Of a DNA stretch of 64,000 nt, positions 19,608 through 29,262 are shown one piece after another. The position numbers and the translations under genes were made by a program. Origin of the DNA: Microbacterium sp. ET2 (lineage in GTDB: Bacteria > Actinomycetota > Actinomycetes > Actinomycetales > Microbacteriaceae); NCBI RefSeq assembly GCF_030347395.1, contig NZ_CP128170.1:2852001-2916000 (forward strand). The letters run 5' to 3'. The number at the start of each line of letters is the position of its first letter. Position 1 is the first letter of the stretch. Under the pieces are notes generated by a model. The model worked only from the letters and a program-made list of their open reading frames with translations, had not been told where the DNA came from and did no database searches.

Positions 19608-21412
19608 CAGTACTTCCTCTCCATCGGCTGGTAGCGGGTGATGACGACGGGTTTCCAGCCGAGCGTGATGTGATCGTCGGCGTGCGACGAGGTGGGGTCG
19701 CCCGTGAGGTAGGCCATCGTGTGCTGCATGTAGGTCTCGTCGTCGCGCGTGGGGAAGTCGTCGCGCATGTGGCCGCCGCGGCTCTCCTTGCGGTTGCGGG
19801 CCGTGACCACGACCACCTCGGCGATGTCGAGGAGGAAGCCGAGCTCGACCGCCTCGAGCAGGTCGGTGTTGAACCGCTTGCCCTTGTCGTCGACGTGGAT
19901 GTTCTTGTACCGCTCGCGGAGGTCGGCGATGACGTCAAGGACGTGCCCGAGGGACTCCTCGGTGCGGAACACCTGGGCGCCCTTGTCCATCTCGTCCTGC
20001 AGCGTCTTGCGCAGCACCGAGATGCGCTCGGTGCCGGGGTTGCTGCGCAGGCCCTCGATCATCTCGCGCACCGCTCGTGCCGGATCGTCGGGAAGGGGCA
20101 CGAAGTCGGCGGTCTGGACGTACTCGACCGCGTAGCGACCGGCGCGCTTGCCGAAGACGTTGATGTCGAGCAGCGAATTGGTACCCAGGCGGTTCGAGCC
20201 GTGAACCGACACGCAGGCGCATTCGCCCGCGGCGTACAGTCCCGGAACGACGGTGTCGTTGTCGGCCAGCACCTCGGCCTTGATGTTGGTGGGGATGCCG
20301 CCCATGGCGTAGTGCGCCGTCGGCATCACCGGAACGGGCTCGACCACCGGGTCGACGCCGAGGTAGGTGCGGGCGAACTCGGTGATGTCGGGGAGCTTGG
20401 TCTCGAGCACTTCGGCGCCCAGGTGCGTGCAGTCCAGCAGCACGTAGTCGCGGTGCGGACCCGCGCCGCGGCCCTCGGCGACCTCCTGCTGCATGCAGCG
20501 GCTGACGATGTCGCGCGGCGCGAGGTCTTTGATCGTGGGGGCGTAGCGCTCCATGAAGCGCTCACCGCTGACGTTGCGGAGGATCGCGCCCTCACCGCGA
20601 GCGCCCTCGGTGAGGAGGATGCCGAGACCGGCCAGCCCGGTCGGGTGGAACTGGAAGAACTCCATGTCCTCGAGCGGAAGCCCCTTGCGCCACACGATCC
20701 CGACCCCGTCGCCGGTGAGCGTGTGGGCGTTCGAGGTCGTCTTGTAGATCTTGCCGAAGCCGCCGGTGGCGAACACCACGGCCTTGGAGTGGAAGACGTG
20801 CAGCTCGCCGGTTGCGAGGTCGTAGGCGACCACACCGGCGGTCTGGGTCTTGCCCGCGGCATCCTTCACGGTGATGAGGTCGAGGACGTAGAACTCGTTG
20901 AAGAAGTTGATGCCGAGCTTCACGCAGTTCTGGAACAGCGTCTGCAGGATCATGTGCCCGGTGCGGTCGGCGGCGTAGCAGGCGCGGCGCACGGGGGTCT
21001 TGCCGTGGTCGGCCGTGTGGCCGCCGAAGCGCCGCTGGTCGATCTTGCCGTCGGGCGTGCGGTTGAAGGGCAGCCCCATGTTCTCCAGGTCGATGACGGC
21101 GTCGATCGCCTCCTTCGCGAGGATCTCGGCCGCGTCCTGGTCGACGAGGTAGTCGCCACCCTTGACGGTGTCGAAGGTGTGCCACTCCCAGGAGTCCTCC
21201 TCGACGTTGGCGAGAGCCGCCGCCATGCCGCCCTGCGCCGCACCCGTGTGGGATCGGGTCGGATAGAGCTTGGAGATGACCGCCGTCTTCGCGCCCGGAC
21301 CCGCCTCGATCGCCGCGCGCATTCCGGCGCCGCCCGCGCCGACGATGACGATGTCGAACTGGTGGTAGTGGACGCCGTCGCGAACGACGCTGTCGGAGGT
21401 TTGCGTGCTCAC
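19607..21412 (-). CDS. sdhA: Succinate dehydrogenase flavoprotein subunit
   Basis: The 601-residue catalytic subunit that oxidises succinate to fumarate. FAD-binding motif [13 protein letters not shown] is near residue 24; the flavin-attachment segment [14 protein letters not shown] is near 53. Active-site blocks [11 protein letters not shown] and [13 protein letters not shown] are present, and [21 protein letters not shown] near the end closes the FAD site. Length is standard. It follows sdhD by about 49 bases. Confidence 0.97.
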   Translation of the reverse strand: MSTQTSDSVVRDGVHYHQFDIVIVGAGGAGMRAAIEAGPGAKTAVISKLYPTRSHTGAAQGGMAAALANVEEDSWEWHTFDTVKGGDYLVDQDAAEILAKEAIDAVIDLENMGLPFNRTPDGKIDQRRFGGHTADHGKTPVRRACYAADRTGHMILQTLFQNCVKLGINFFNEFYVLDLITVKDAAGKTQTAGVVAYDLATGELHVFHSKAVVFATGGFGKIYKTTSNAHTLTGDGVGIVWRKGLPLEDMEFFQFHPTGLAGLGILLTEGARGEGAILRNVSGERFMERYAPTIKDLAPRDIVSRCMQQEVAEGRGAGPHRDYVLLDCTHLGAEVLETKLPDITEFARTYLGVDPVVEPVPVMPTAHYAMGGIPTNIKAEVLADNDTVVPGLYAAGECACVSVHGSNRLGTNSLLDINVFGKRAGRYAVEYVQTADFVPLPDDPARAVREMIEGLRSNPGTERISVLRKTLQDEMDKGAQVFRTEESLGHVLDVIADLRERYKNIHVDDKGKRFNTDLLEAVELGFLLDIAEVVVVTARNRKESRGGHMRDDFPTRDDETYMQHTMAYLTGDPTSSHADDHITLGWKPVVITRYQPMERKY

Positions 21413-21461
21413 TGGAGGATGTCTTCCGTTCTGGTGAGGGGGACCCGAGGTGCGGCGCCGG

Positions 21462-21914
21462 TCAGGCGCACAGCTCCTGCAGCCAGTCGGCGCTGGTGCT
21501 GCTCAGTCCCAGGCACGGGTCGAAGGTGAACACCACGAGGGTGCCGAGGAGGATGAGGAAGGCCGCGGACGCCCAGAGACCGGAGACGAGAACCTTGCGG
21601 GTGGTCTCATTGGCGACGTAGTCGTTGACGATCGTGCGCATGCCGTTGGTGCCGTGGATGAGCGCGAGCCAGAGCATCGCGACATCCCACCACTGCCAGA
21701 ACGGGGTGGCGAACTTTCCGGCGACGAAGGCGAAGTCGATGCCGCGGATGCCCTCACCCACCATCAGGTTGACGAAGAGGTGCCCGAAGATGAGGACGAT
21801 GAGCAGCACGCCGGAGGCGCGCATGTAGATCCAGCCCCACTTCTCGAGGTTGCCGCGGCGGCGCTGGGTGGCCGAGCGGGGGCTGCGGGGCGCGGCGAGC
21901 AGGTCGGTGGTCAT
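21462..21914 (-). CDS. sdhD: Succinate dehydrogenase membrane anchor subunit
   Basis: A 150-residue protein with three hydrophobic segments that anchors the complex and helps form the quinone and heme sites. The segment [12 protein letters not shown] holds a conserved His, and [19 protein letters not shown] matches the usual SdhD loop. The ATG at 21914 shares one base with the sdhC stop. A longer frame upstream overlaps sdhC and is rejected. Confidence 0.93.
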   Translation of the reverse strand: MTTDLLAAPRSPRSATQRRRGNLEKWGWIYMRASGVLLIVLIFGHLFVNLMVGEGIRGIDFAFVAGKFATPFWQWWDVAMLWLALIHGTNGMRTIVNDYVANETTRKVLVSGLWASAAFLILLGTLVVFTFDPCLGLSSTSADWLQELCA

Positions 21915-22345
21915 CAGTTCCCTCCGAGCTCGGCGAAGACGTTGATCAGGTGACGCGGGGTGAAGGCGAGCATCGTGACGACCCAGAGGCCGAGGACGCC
22001 CCACCACAGCTGACGCTGGTGGCGGGTGGCCCAGCTCCAGAAGTCCACCAGGATGATCCGCAGCCCGTTGTAGGCGTGATAGGCGATCGCTCCGACCAGC
22101 GCGACCTCGCCGACGCCCATGACCGGGTTCTTGTAGGTGCCGATGACCGCGTCATAGGCCTCGGGGGACACCCGGATGAGCGCGGTGTCGAGGATGTGCA
22201 CCAGCAGGAAGAAGAAGATGGCCACACCGGTGATGCGGTGCAGAACCCACGACCACATGCCCTCACGGCCGCGGTAGAGCGTTCCGCGTGGGACGGTCGA
22301 GGTGGTCTCCGAAACCGTCAGCGTGACGCGTGCTGGTGCTGACAC
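21914..22345 (-). CDS. sdhC: Succinate dehydrogenase cytochrome b556 subunit
   Basis: A 143-residue three-helix subunit. SWVLHRITGVAIFFFLLVHILD carries the family S-x-HRxTG signature, and YHAYNGLRIILVDF the second conserved His region. I use the GTG at 22345: a strong AGGGAGGA site sits five bases upstream, while the in-frame ATG at 22402 lacks one and would add an unlike segment. It heads the sdhCDAB operon; a palindrome 136 bases upstream (22481-22498) overlaps the likely promoter. Confidence 0.93.
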   Translation of the reverse strand: MSAPARVTLTVSETTSTVPRGTLYRGREGMWSWVLHRITGVAIFFFLLVHILDTALIRVSPEAYDAVIGTYKNPVMGVGEVALVGAIAYHAYNGLRIILVDFWSWATRHQRQLWWGVLGLWVVTMLAFTPRHLINVFAELGGN

Positions 22346-22480
22346 GGTCGTCCTCCCTGGGTCGAACACGTTGCGGGGCGGGCATTGCCCCTCGCAGGAC
22401 ACGGGGCCCTCACGGCGTCACACGGGCGCAGAACAATCCTATGGCGGGCGGTCTTCGGGCGGCGATGAGGCGAACCTAAC

Positions 22481-22498
22481 TGTCTCGATATCGAGACA
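22481..22498. promoter_or_regulatory. 18-bp perfect palindrome upstream of sdhCDAB
   Basis: TGTCTCGATATCGAGACA is perfectly self-complementary. On the minus strand it overlaps a possible promoter: TTGTCT at its edge, then TAGGTT about 15 bases later. The manC start lies 87 bases away on the other side. I cannot name the regulator. Confidence 0.6.
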
Positions 22499-22572
22499 AG
22501 AAGATGCCGCGCCCGAGGCCGTCGAACCGGCTCGCCCCGGGCCTGCGAGACCGATCCGAAGCACGGGCCGGA

Positions 22573-22578
22573 TACCCT
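22573..22578 (+). promoter_or_regulatory. Putative leaderless -10 element of manC
   Basis: TACCCT, six bases before the ATG at 22585. Confidence 0.5.
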
Positions 22579-22584
22579 GTCGCC

Positions 22585-23700
22585 ATGCCTGAACCCATCG
22601 CCGACTTCTACGCCGTCATCCCCGCCGGCGGCATCGGCAGCCGGCTGTGGCCGCTGTCACGAGCCGACGCCCCCAAGTTCCTGCACGATCTCACCGGGTC
22701 AGGTCAGACGCTGCTGCGCGACACCTGGGACCGGCTCGAGCCGCTGAGCGGACCCGACCGCATCGCGGTGGTCACGGGGCGCGCGCACCGCGCCGCCGTG
22801 GAGCGCGAGCTCCCGGGGATCCCGGACAAGAACGTCTTCCTCGAGTCCGAGCCCCGCGACTCCACCGCCGCGATCGGCCTCGCCGCCGCCGTCCTCGTCC
22901 GCCGCGAGCCCGACGTGATCATCGGCTCGTTCGCCGCCGATCACGTCATCCGCCCCGCGCACCTGTTCGACTGGGGGGTCCGGCAGGCGATCGCCGTCGC
23001 GCGGGAGGGGTACATCTGCACCCTCGGCATCCAGCCGACGGAGCCGTCGATCGGCTTCGGCTACATCAAGAAGAGCCCCGAACTCATCGTCGAGGGGGCT
23101 CCCGAGGCGGCGCTGGTCGAACGCTTCGTGGAGAAGCCCGACCTCGACACGGCGCGCGAGTACTTCGCCGACCGCTCCTACCTCTGGAACGCCGGCATGT
23201 TCATCTCGCGCGCCGATGTGCTTCTCGCCGCGATCGAGGAGAACCGTCCGGAGCTCTACGCGGGACTTATCGAACTCGCCGAAGCGTGGGACGACCGGGA
23301 ACGCCGGGGGCCTGTCGTGGACCGGGTGTGGCCGACGCTGGAGAAGATCGCCATCGACTACAGCGTCGCCGAGCCCGCGGCCGCGGCAGGGCGCCTGGCT
23401 GTGGTCCCCGGTCACTTCGACTGGGACGACGTGGGCGACTTCGCCAGCCTCACCAAGCTCAACTCGCATGGACGCGGCAACGACCTGGCGATCCTCGGCG
23501 AGAACGCCCGGATCCTCGCCGACACCTCCAGCGGCATCGTCGTCTCCCAGACCCAGCGGGTCATCAGCGTCATCGGGGTCAAGGACATCGTCATCGTCGA
23601 CACCGACGACGCGCTGCTGGTCACCACCAGCGAGAACGCGCAGCGGGTGAAGGGCGTCGTCGACGCGCTGAAGCTCACCGGACGCGGCGACGTCCTCTGA
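22585..23700 (+). CDS. manC: Mannose-1-phosphate guanylyltransferase
   Basis: A 371-residue nucleotidyltransferase that makes GDP-mannose from mannose 1-phosphate and GTP. The signature PAGGIGSRLWPLSR is near residue 13, the product-binding FVEKP near 185, and WNAGMF follows. There is no fused isomerase domain, so it is the short form. GDP-mannose feeds mannosylated lipids and glycoproteins; a phosphomannomutase that could supply the substrate lies at 42729-44444. The frame extends upstream, but the ATG at 22585 is preferred because a TACCCT hexamer lies exactly six bases before it. Confidence 0.93.
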   Translation: MPEPIADFYAVIPAGGIGSRLWPLSRADAPKFLHDLTGSGQTLLRDTWDRLEPLSGPDRIAVVTGRAHRAAVERELPGIPDKNVFLESEPRDSTAAIGLAAAVLVRREPDVIIGSFAADHVIRPAHLFDWGVRQAIAVAREGYICTLGIQPTEPSIGFGYIKKSPELIVEGAPEAALVERFVEKPDLDTAREYFADRSYLWNAGMFISRADVLLAAIEENRPELYAGLIELAEAWDDRERRGPVVDRVWPTLEKIAIDYSVAEPAAAAGRLAVVPGHFDWDDVGDFASLTKLNSHGRGNDLAILGENARILADTSSGIVVSQTQRVISVIGVKDIVIVDTDDALLVTTSENAQRVKGVVDALKLTGRGDVL

Positions 23701-23883
23701 CCCCCGGGTGACGCCTCTTCGCCGGGGCGCCGGTGCGTGGCATCCGCTCATTTGGTCACGCGCGTATTGCGTCTTTGTAACCTTTGGGTACGCCGGGCTC
23801 AGCACGTCTACCAGTGCGCTGTCACAGTAGGTAACTTTGTGCAGTCCCCGTGAAGGACGCGGGGCATCGATGTGGAGGCTGAG

Positions 23884-24996
23884 TTGACCATCTCACGCAC
23901 CAAGAAGCTCGCTGGCGCCGCCGCCGCCGCGGGCCTGCTCGTGGCCCTGGCGGGCTGCGGCGCCGCACCCGAAGCAGCGCCGTCCGGAGAAGCATCCGGT
24001 GGGGGCGAGGCGACGTCCGACTTCAAGGCCTGCATGGTCTCCGACGCGGGCGGGTTCGACGACAAGTCGTTCAACCAGCTGGGCCTGGAGGGCCTGACCG
24101 CCGCGTCCGAGGAGCTCGGCTTCGAGATCGCGACGACCGAGTCGCAGTCCGAGAGCGACTACGCCGCGAACCTCGACAACCTCGCCGCCGAGGGCTGCAA
24201 CTTCATCGTCTCGGTCGGCTTCCTGCTGTCGGCCCCGACCGTCGAGGCGGCCCTGGCCAACCCCGACATCGAGTACGCCATCATCGACGACTACGCCGAC
24301 AACGACTTCGACGGCGAGACCGACGCCCCGAACATCAAGCCGCTCGTCTTCGACACGGCGCAGGCCGCGTTCCTCGCCGGCTACGCGTCGGCCTCGTACA
24401 GCGAGTCCGGCATCGTCGGCACCTTCGGTGGCGCGAAGATCCCGCCGGTGACCATCTTCATGGACGGTTTCCAGATGGGCGTGGAGTACTGGAACGAGCA
24501 GAAGGGCGAGGACATCCAGGTCGTCGGCTGGGACATGGAGACCCAGGAGGGTCAGTTCACCGAGGAGTTCCTCGCGAACGACACCGCCAAGCAGGTCGCG
24601 CAGGGTCTCATCGACCAGGGTGCCGACGTGCTGCTGCCGGTCGGTGGCCCGATCTACCAGTCGGCCGCTGAGGCGATCCGCGACTCGGGTGGCAACATCG
24701 CACTGCTCGGTGTCGACGCCGACGTGTACGAGACCGACCCCAGCGTGGCCGAGCTCCTGCTGGTGTCCGTCCTCAAGGGCATGGACGTCGCCGTGACCGA
24801 AGCTGCGACCGAGGCGGCGAACGACGAGTTCGACCCCACCCCGTTCATCGGCACGCTCGAGAACGACGGTGTCGGCATCTCGTCGTTCCACGACTTCGAG
24901 TCGCTCGTCGACCCGGCGCTCGCGGACGAGCTGGAGGAGATCCGCGCGGGCATCATCGACGGGTCGATCGACGCCCGTTCGCCCGCGTCGCCGTAA
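23884..24996 (+). CDS. BMP family nucleoside-binding lipoprotein (ABC transporter substrate-binding protein)
   Basis: A 370-residue exported lipoprotein with lipobox LAGC at residues 22-25 and a basic N-terminus. The mature part has the Med/BMP/PnrA pattern, starting CMVSDAGGFDDKSFNQLGLEGL. Members bind purine or pyrimidine nucleosides. I choose the TTG at 23884, since GGAGG lies five bases upstream and the result has a canonical signal peptide; the GTG at 23872 overlaps that site. It precedes the ATPase and two permease genes and the nucleoside salvage genes cdd, deoA and add, so nucleoside uptake is the likely role. A strong hairpin follows its stop. Confidence 0.92.
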   Translation: MTISRTKKLAGAAAAAGLLVALAGCGAAPEAAPSGEASGGGEATSDFKACMVSDAGGFDDKSFNQLGLEGLTAASEELGFEIATTESQSESDYAANLDNLAAEGCNFIVSVGFLLSAPTVEAALANPDIEYAIIDDYADNDFDGETDAPNIKPLVFDTAQAAFLAGYASASYSESGIVGTFGGAKIPPVTIFMDGFQMGVEYWNEQKGEDIQVVGWDMETQEGQFTEEFLANDTAKQVAQGLIDQGADVLLPVGGPIYQSAAEAIRDSGGNIALLGVDADVYETDPSVAELLLVSVLKGMDVAVTEAATEAANDEFDPTPFIGTLENDGVGISSFHDFESLVDPALADELEEIRAGIIDGSIDARSPASP

Positions 24997-25013
24997 CACC
25001 TCTTCGACACACC

Positions 25014-25049
25014 GGCGGCCGGACAGATGCGTGCATCTGTCCGGCCGCC
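25014..25049 (+). terminator. Perfect 17-bp hairpin after the binding-protein gene
   Basis: GGCGGCCGGACAGATGC (25014-25030) is fully complementary to 25033-25049 across a two-base loop. No T-run follows. It lies 18 bases after the lipoprotein stop and 26 before the ATPase start, so it probably terminates or stabilises the lipoprotein mRNA, allowing more binding protein than transporter. Confidence 0.7.
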
Positions 25050-25061
25050 TCACGACTCCAT

Positions 25062-25067
25062 TAGATT
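25062..25067 (+). promoter_or_regulatory. Putative leaderless -10 element of the nucleoside ABC ATPase gene
   Basis: TAGATT, seven bases before the ATG at 25075, just after the hairpin. It would give the transporter and salvage genes their own promoter. Confidence 0.5.
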
Positions 25068-25074
25068 GGCGGCT

Positions 25075-26607
25075 ATGACGCTCGAACTTCGGGGCATCAC
25101 CAAGCGGTTCGGCGCCCTCGTGGCGAACGACCACATCGATCTGGTGGTCAAGCCCGGAGAGATCCATTGCCTGCTCGGCGAGAACGGCGCCGGCAAGTCG
25201 ACTCTCATGAATGTCCTGTACGGCCTCTACACCGCCGATGAAGGTGAGATCCTCCTCGACGACGAGGTGCAGCACTTCTCGGGGCCCGGTGACGCGATGG
25301 CCGCAGGAATCGGCATGGTGCACCAGCACTTCATGCTCATCCCCGTCTTCACCGTCGCCGAGAACGTCATGCTCGGCCACGAGGACACCCGGTTCGCCGG
25401 CGCCCTCGACCTCGAGAAGGCCCGCACCCACGTCCGCGAAGTGGCGGCACGGTTCGGCTTCCAGATCGACCCCGACGCGCTCGTCGGCGACCTTCCGGTC
25501 GGCGCGCAGCAGCGAGTGGAGATCATCAAGGCGCTCTCCCGCGACGCCAAGGTGCTCGTCTTCGACGAGCCGACCGCGGTGCTGACCCCGCAGGAGACCG
25601 ACGAGCTCATGGCGATCATGCGTCAGCTGCGCGACGACGGGACGGCGATCGTCTTCATCACCCACAAGCTCCGCGAGGTCCGCGAAGTCGCCGACCGCAT
25701 CACGGTCATGCGTCTGGGGAAGATCGTGGGGGAGGCAGAGCCCACCGCCACCAACGCCGACCTCGCGAACCTCATGGTCGGTCGCGCCGTCGAGCTCACC
25801 GTTCAGAAGGAGCCGGCACAGCCCGCCGCCGGCGGTCTCGTCGTCGACAACCTCCGCGTGCTCGACGATCACGATCAGATCGTCGTCGACGGCGTCACCT
25901 TCGAGGTGCGGCCCGGGGAGATCCTCGCGATCGCCGGAGTACAGGGCAACGGTCAGACCGAGCTCACCGAGGCCATCATCGGCCTGCAGCGCAAGGTGAC
26001 CGGATCGATCCGGCTGAACGACAGCGAGCTCCTCGGCAAATCGGTCAAGAGCATCATCGACGAGGGAGTCGGATTCGTGCCCGAGGACCGCAAGGTGGAG
26101 GGCTTGGTCGGGGAGTTCAGCGTCGCCGACAACCTCATCCTCAACCGGTCCAGCGGCGCACCCTTCTTCTCCGCCGCGACCCTCCGTCGCGGCGTGCTGC
26201 GCGCGTTCGCCGAGGAGAGGATCGCGGAGTTCGACATCCGCACCCAGGGTCCCGACCTCGCCGCGGGCCGCCTGTCGGGAGGAAACCAGCAGAAGGTGGT
26301 GCTCGCACGCGAACTCAGCCGCGACCTGAGCCTGTTCGTCGCCTCGCAGCCGACCCGAGGAATCGACGTGGGGTCGATCGAGTTCGTCCACAAGCGCATC
26401 GTCGCCACCCGCGACTCGGGGGTGCCGGTGATCGTGGTCTCGACCGAACTCGACGAGGTCTCAGCCCTCGCCGACCGCATCGCGGTCATGTACCGCGGCA
26501 AGATCGTCGGCATCGTGCCCGGCGATGCCCCGCGTGAGACGCTCGGCCTGATGATGGCAGGCGAGATGCCTGCCGCGCCCGCGCGCGCCGAGGGGGTCAC
26601 CGCATGA
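25075..26607 (+). CDS. Nucleoside ABC transporter ATP-binding protein (two ABC domains)
   Basis: A 510-residue duplicated ATPase like YufO/RbsA. The first domain has Walker A GENGAGKSTLM near residue 40, and the Walker B region VLVFDEPTAVL. The second domain has the degenerate Walker A GVQGNGQTEL, the family's signature LSGGNQQKVVLAREL, and a B-region SLFVASQPTRGIDVG in which the usual Glu is Gln. Such asymmetry is normal in this class. It is coupled by a four-base overlap to the first permease gene. With the BMP lipoprotein it forms a nucleoside importer. Confidence 0.93.
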   Translation: MTLELRGITKRFGALVANDHIDLVVKPGEIHCLLGENGAGKSTLMNVLYGLYTADEGEILLDDEVQHFSGPGDAMAAGIGMVHQHFMLIPVFTVAENVMLGHEDTRFAGALDLEKARTHVREVAARFGFQIDPDALVGDLPVGAQQRVEIIKALSRDAKVLVFDEPTAVLTPQETDELMAIMRQLRDDGTAIVFITHKLREVREVADRITVMRLGKIVGEAEPTATNADLANLMVGRAVELTVQKEPAQPAAGGLVVDNLRVLDDHDQIVVDGVTFEVRPGEILAIAGVQGNGQTELTEAIIGLQRKVTGSIRLNDSELLGKSVKSIIDEGVGFVPEDRKVEGLVGEFSVADNLILNRSSGAPFFSAATLRRGVLRAFAEERIAEFDIRTQGPDLAAGRLSGGNQQKVVLARELSRDLSLFVASQPTRGIDVGSIEFVHKRIVATRDSGVPVIVVSTELDEVSALADRIAVMYRGKIVGIVPGDAPRETLGLMMAGEMPAAPARAEGVTA

Positions 26608-27968
26608 GCACCCTCCCTCCCGAAGGAACCGGACTCGGACCCGGTGTCGACCCCGGCATCACGCACACCGCACACGGAGAGCCGGCGAAGCAGACTCCGG
26701 CCGCCGACATCCCGCCGCCGCCGCGACAGAACCAGATCATCCGCGAGATCCTGCGCAGCAACGCCGTGGCGACGATCCTCGCCATCGTGCTGGCGATGCT
26801 CATCGGCGGCGTGCTCGTCGCCTTCACCAACCCCGAGGTCCAGCGGACATCGGGCTACTTCTTCGCCCGTCCCCAAGACACCCTCGTCGCGGTTTGGGAC
26901 GCCGTCGCCGGTGCCTACGCGGCACTGTTCCGCGGTGCGATCTGGAACTACGAGGCGGAGACGTTCGTCCGCGCCATCAAGCCGATCACCGATACGCTGA
27001 ACTTCGCCACGCCCCTCATCGCTGCCGGTCTGGGCGTGGGGCTGGCCTTCCGGGTGGGCCTGTTCAACATCGGTGCCCGCGGCCAGATGCTCATCGGCGT
27101 CACCACCGCCGCGTTCGTGGCCACCGGTTTCAGCGCGCCGCTGTTCATCCACCTGCCCCTCACGATCGCCGCGGGTATCGCGGGCGGCATGATCTGGGGA
27201 GGCCTCGTCGGGTTGCTCAAGGCCCGCACCGGGGCGAACGAAGTGATCCTCACGATCATGTTGAACTTCGTGGCGTTCTACTTCCTCTCCTGGCTGCTGA
27301 ACACCCCGGGTCTGCTCCAGCGGCCCGGCGGGTCGCAGCCCATCTCATCGCCGACGCCCGCGTCGGCCCAGTTCCCGAGCCTGTTCGGCGCGCCCCTGAC
27401 GGTCAACTGGGGATTCATCGTCGCGATCGCCGCGACGGCCTTCGTCTGGTGGCTCGTCGAGCGCTCGAGTCTCGGGTTCCGCATGCGTGCAGTCGGCGAG
27501 AACCCCTACGCCGCGCGGGCCGCCGGCATCAACGTCGAACGCATCATCATCTACGCGATGGCGTTCGCCGGAGGCCTGGCGGGCCTGGCCGGGGTCAACC
27601 AGATCTCGGGCACGATCACCAGCGGCTTCGGCAACGGCATCGACGCCGGCATCGGCTTCGACGCCATCACCGTCGCGCTGCTCGGCCGCAGCAAGGCGTG
27701 GGGCGTCTTCGCCGCCGGCATCCTGTTCGGAGCCCTCAAGGCCGGAAGCTTCACGATGCAGGTGTCCGAGGGGATCCCCGTCGACATCGTCGTGGTCGTC
27801 CAGGCCCTCATCGTGCTGTTCATCGCCGCACCGCCCCTGGTGAGGACGATCTTCTTCCTCCCCAAGGACCCCGGTGAGCTCTCGGCCGGACGGCGCGCGC
27901 GCCGTGCCGCGAAGGCCGCAGCGAAGAACCCGTCCGCACCCGCACGCAAGGAGGAGGTGAACGCATGA
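26604..27968 (+). CDS. Nucleoside ABC transporter permease (YufP-like)
   Basis: A 454-residue membrane protein with a long Pro-rich cytoplasmic N-terminus (about 45 residues) and a basic, Ala/Lys-rich C-terminal tail. The core carries the branched-chain/nucleoside permease patterns VGLAFRVGLFNIGARGQM and, later, EVILTIMLNFVAFY and GENPYAARAAGIN, the EAA-like coupling loop. It overlaps its neighbours by four bases on each side (ATGA), so the transporter genes are one operon. Confidence 0.92.
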   Translation: MSTLPPEGTGLGPGVDPGITHTAHGEPAKQTPAADIPPPPRQNQIIREILRSNAVATILAIVLAMLIGGVLVAFTNPEVQRTSGYFFARPQDTLVAVWDAVAGAYAALFRGAIWNYEAETFVRAIKPITDTLNFATPLIAAGLGVGLAFRVGLFNIGARGQMLIGVTTAAFVATGFSAPLFIHLPLTIAAGIAGGMIWGGLVGLLKARTGANEVILTIMLNFVAFYFLSWLLNTPGLLQRPGGSQPISSPTPASAQFPSLFGAPLTVNWGFIVAIAATAFVWWLVERSSLGFRMRAVGENPYAARAAGINVERIIIYAMAFAGGLAGLAGVNQISGTITSGFGNGIDAGIGFDAITVALLGRSKAWGVFAAGILFGALKAGSFTMQVSEGIPVDIVVVVQALIVLFIAAPPLVRTIFFLPKDPGELSAGRRARRAAKAAAKNPSAPARKEEVNA

Positions 27969-29260
27969 GCACCACGACCGTGACCCCCGCCCACGCCGAG
28001 GCCGATGAGGTCATCACCCGTCAGACCGTGCGCCAGCGGCGCTGGAAGCTCGCCGTCTCTCTGGTTGTGGCGACCGTCCTGATCGGCATCATGGCGTTCG
28101 CCTTCCCGCGCGACGGGATCAGCACGTATCGCCTCGGCGACCGCACGTCGACGGTCGACCTCGGCGACATCGGTCTGCCGACCTTCGCCACCGTCGCCGT
28201 CTGCTTCGTGCTGCTGGTGATCATGACCGCGTACGCGGTGTGGGCGGCCTACTCCTACCGGCGTCCGGGACTCTGGCTCCCGATCGTCTTCTCGTTCGTG
28301 GCCGTCTTCGCCTTCCTCACCTGGTCCGCCGCCGACGGGCTGGTCCCCGTCACCGGTCTGCTCTTCGGGGCGGTCTCCCTGTCGGTGCCGCTGGTGTTCG
28401 GCGCTCTCGGTGGCGTGATCGGCGAGCGTGCGGGTGTGGTCAACGTCGCCATCGAAGCGCAGTTCCTCTTCGCGGCGTTCTCGTCGGCGATCGTCGCCTC
28501 GATCACCGGCTCGTTCCTCCTCGGGCTCGTCGCGGCGATGCTGGCGGGAGCGCTCGTGGCCTCGGTGCTCGCGGCGTTCTCGATCAAGTACCTCGTCGAT
28601 CAGGTGATCGTCGGTGTGGTGCTCAACGTCCTCATCACGGGCCTCACGAGCTTCCTCCACGGGGCGCTGCTGACCCCCAACTCCGAGGCGCTGAACTCCC
28701 CGCCGCGCTTCCCGCGGTGGGCGATCCCCGTCCTGTCCGACATCCCGGTCATCGGCCCGGTGGTGTTCAACCAGACGCTGATCGTCTACATCATGTACAT
28801 CGCGATCCCGCTGGTGGCGTGGGGACTGTACAAGACGCGCTGGGGTCTGCGCCTCCGCGCGGTCGGCGAGCATCCGCAGGCCGCCGACACCGTCGGCATC
28901 CGCGTGAATCCGACCCGCTTCTGGAACGTCCTCCTCGCCGGTGCCGTCGCCGGCATCGGAGGGGCGTACTTCACGCTCGGCTCGGTGGGGTCGTTCGACA
29001 AGGAGATGACCGGAGGCCTCGGCTTCATCGCGCTGGCCGCCGTCATCTTCGGCGGCTGGGACCCGGTGAAGGCGTCCTTGGCGGCGCTGCTGTTCGGGTT
29101 CGCGACGAACCTGCGGACGCTGCTGACCAATCTGGGATCGCCGATCCCGTCGGAATTCATGGCGATGCTGCCGTACGTCGTGACGGTCCTGGCGGTGGTC
29201 GGCTTCGCCGGCCAGGTGCGCGGACCCGCGGCGGCGGGCAAGCCGTACATCAAGGGGTGA
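27965..29260 (+). CDS. Nucleoside ABC transporter permease (YufQ-like)
   Basis: A 431-residue membrane protein, the second permease of the importer. It shows GERAGVVNVAIEAQFL, the family's replacement for the usual GE-x-GVxNIG segment, and the loop GEHPQAADTVGIRVNPTRFWN that contacts the ATPase. The hydrophobic N-terminus has an extra pair of helices before the conserved core. The stop is followed at once by the cdd start, so uptake and salvage are probably co-transcribed. Confidence 0.92.
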   Translation: MSTTTVTPAHAEADEVITRQTVRQRRWKLAVSLVVATVLIGIMAFAFPRDGISTYRLGDRTSTVDLGDIGLPTFATVAVCFVLLVIMTAYAVWAAYSYRRPGLWLPIVFSFVAVFAFLTWSAADGLVPVTGLLFGAVSLSVPLVFGALGGVIGERAGVVNVAIEAQFLFAAFSSAIVASITGSFLLGLVAAMLAGALVASVLAAFSIKYLVDQVIVGVVLNVLITGLTSFLHGALLTPNSEALNSPPRFPRWAIPVLSDIPVIGPVVFNQTLIVYIMYIAIPLVAWGLYKTRWGLRLRAVGEHPQAADTVGIRVNPTRFWNVLLAGAVAGIGGAYFTLGSVGSFDKEMTGGLGFIALAAVIFGGWDPVKASLAALLFGFATNLRTLLTNLGSPIPSEFMAMLPYVVTVLAVVGFAGQVRGPAAAGKPYIKG

Positions 29261-29262
29261 GT

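Noticed and set aside
23893..26391. Very long open frame (832 codons) on the minus strand over the BMP lipoprotein and ATPase genes.
   Set aside because: Composition is that of an antisense shadow of high-GC coding DNA (Asp/His/Val/Gly/Arg-rich, no domain), while the plus strand encodes clear families.
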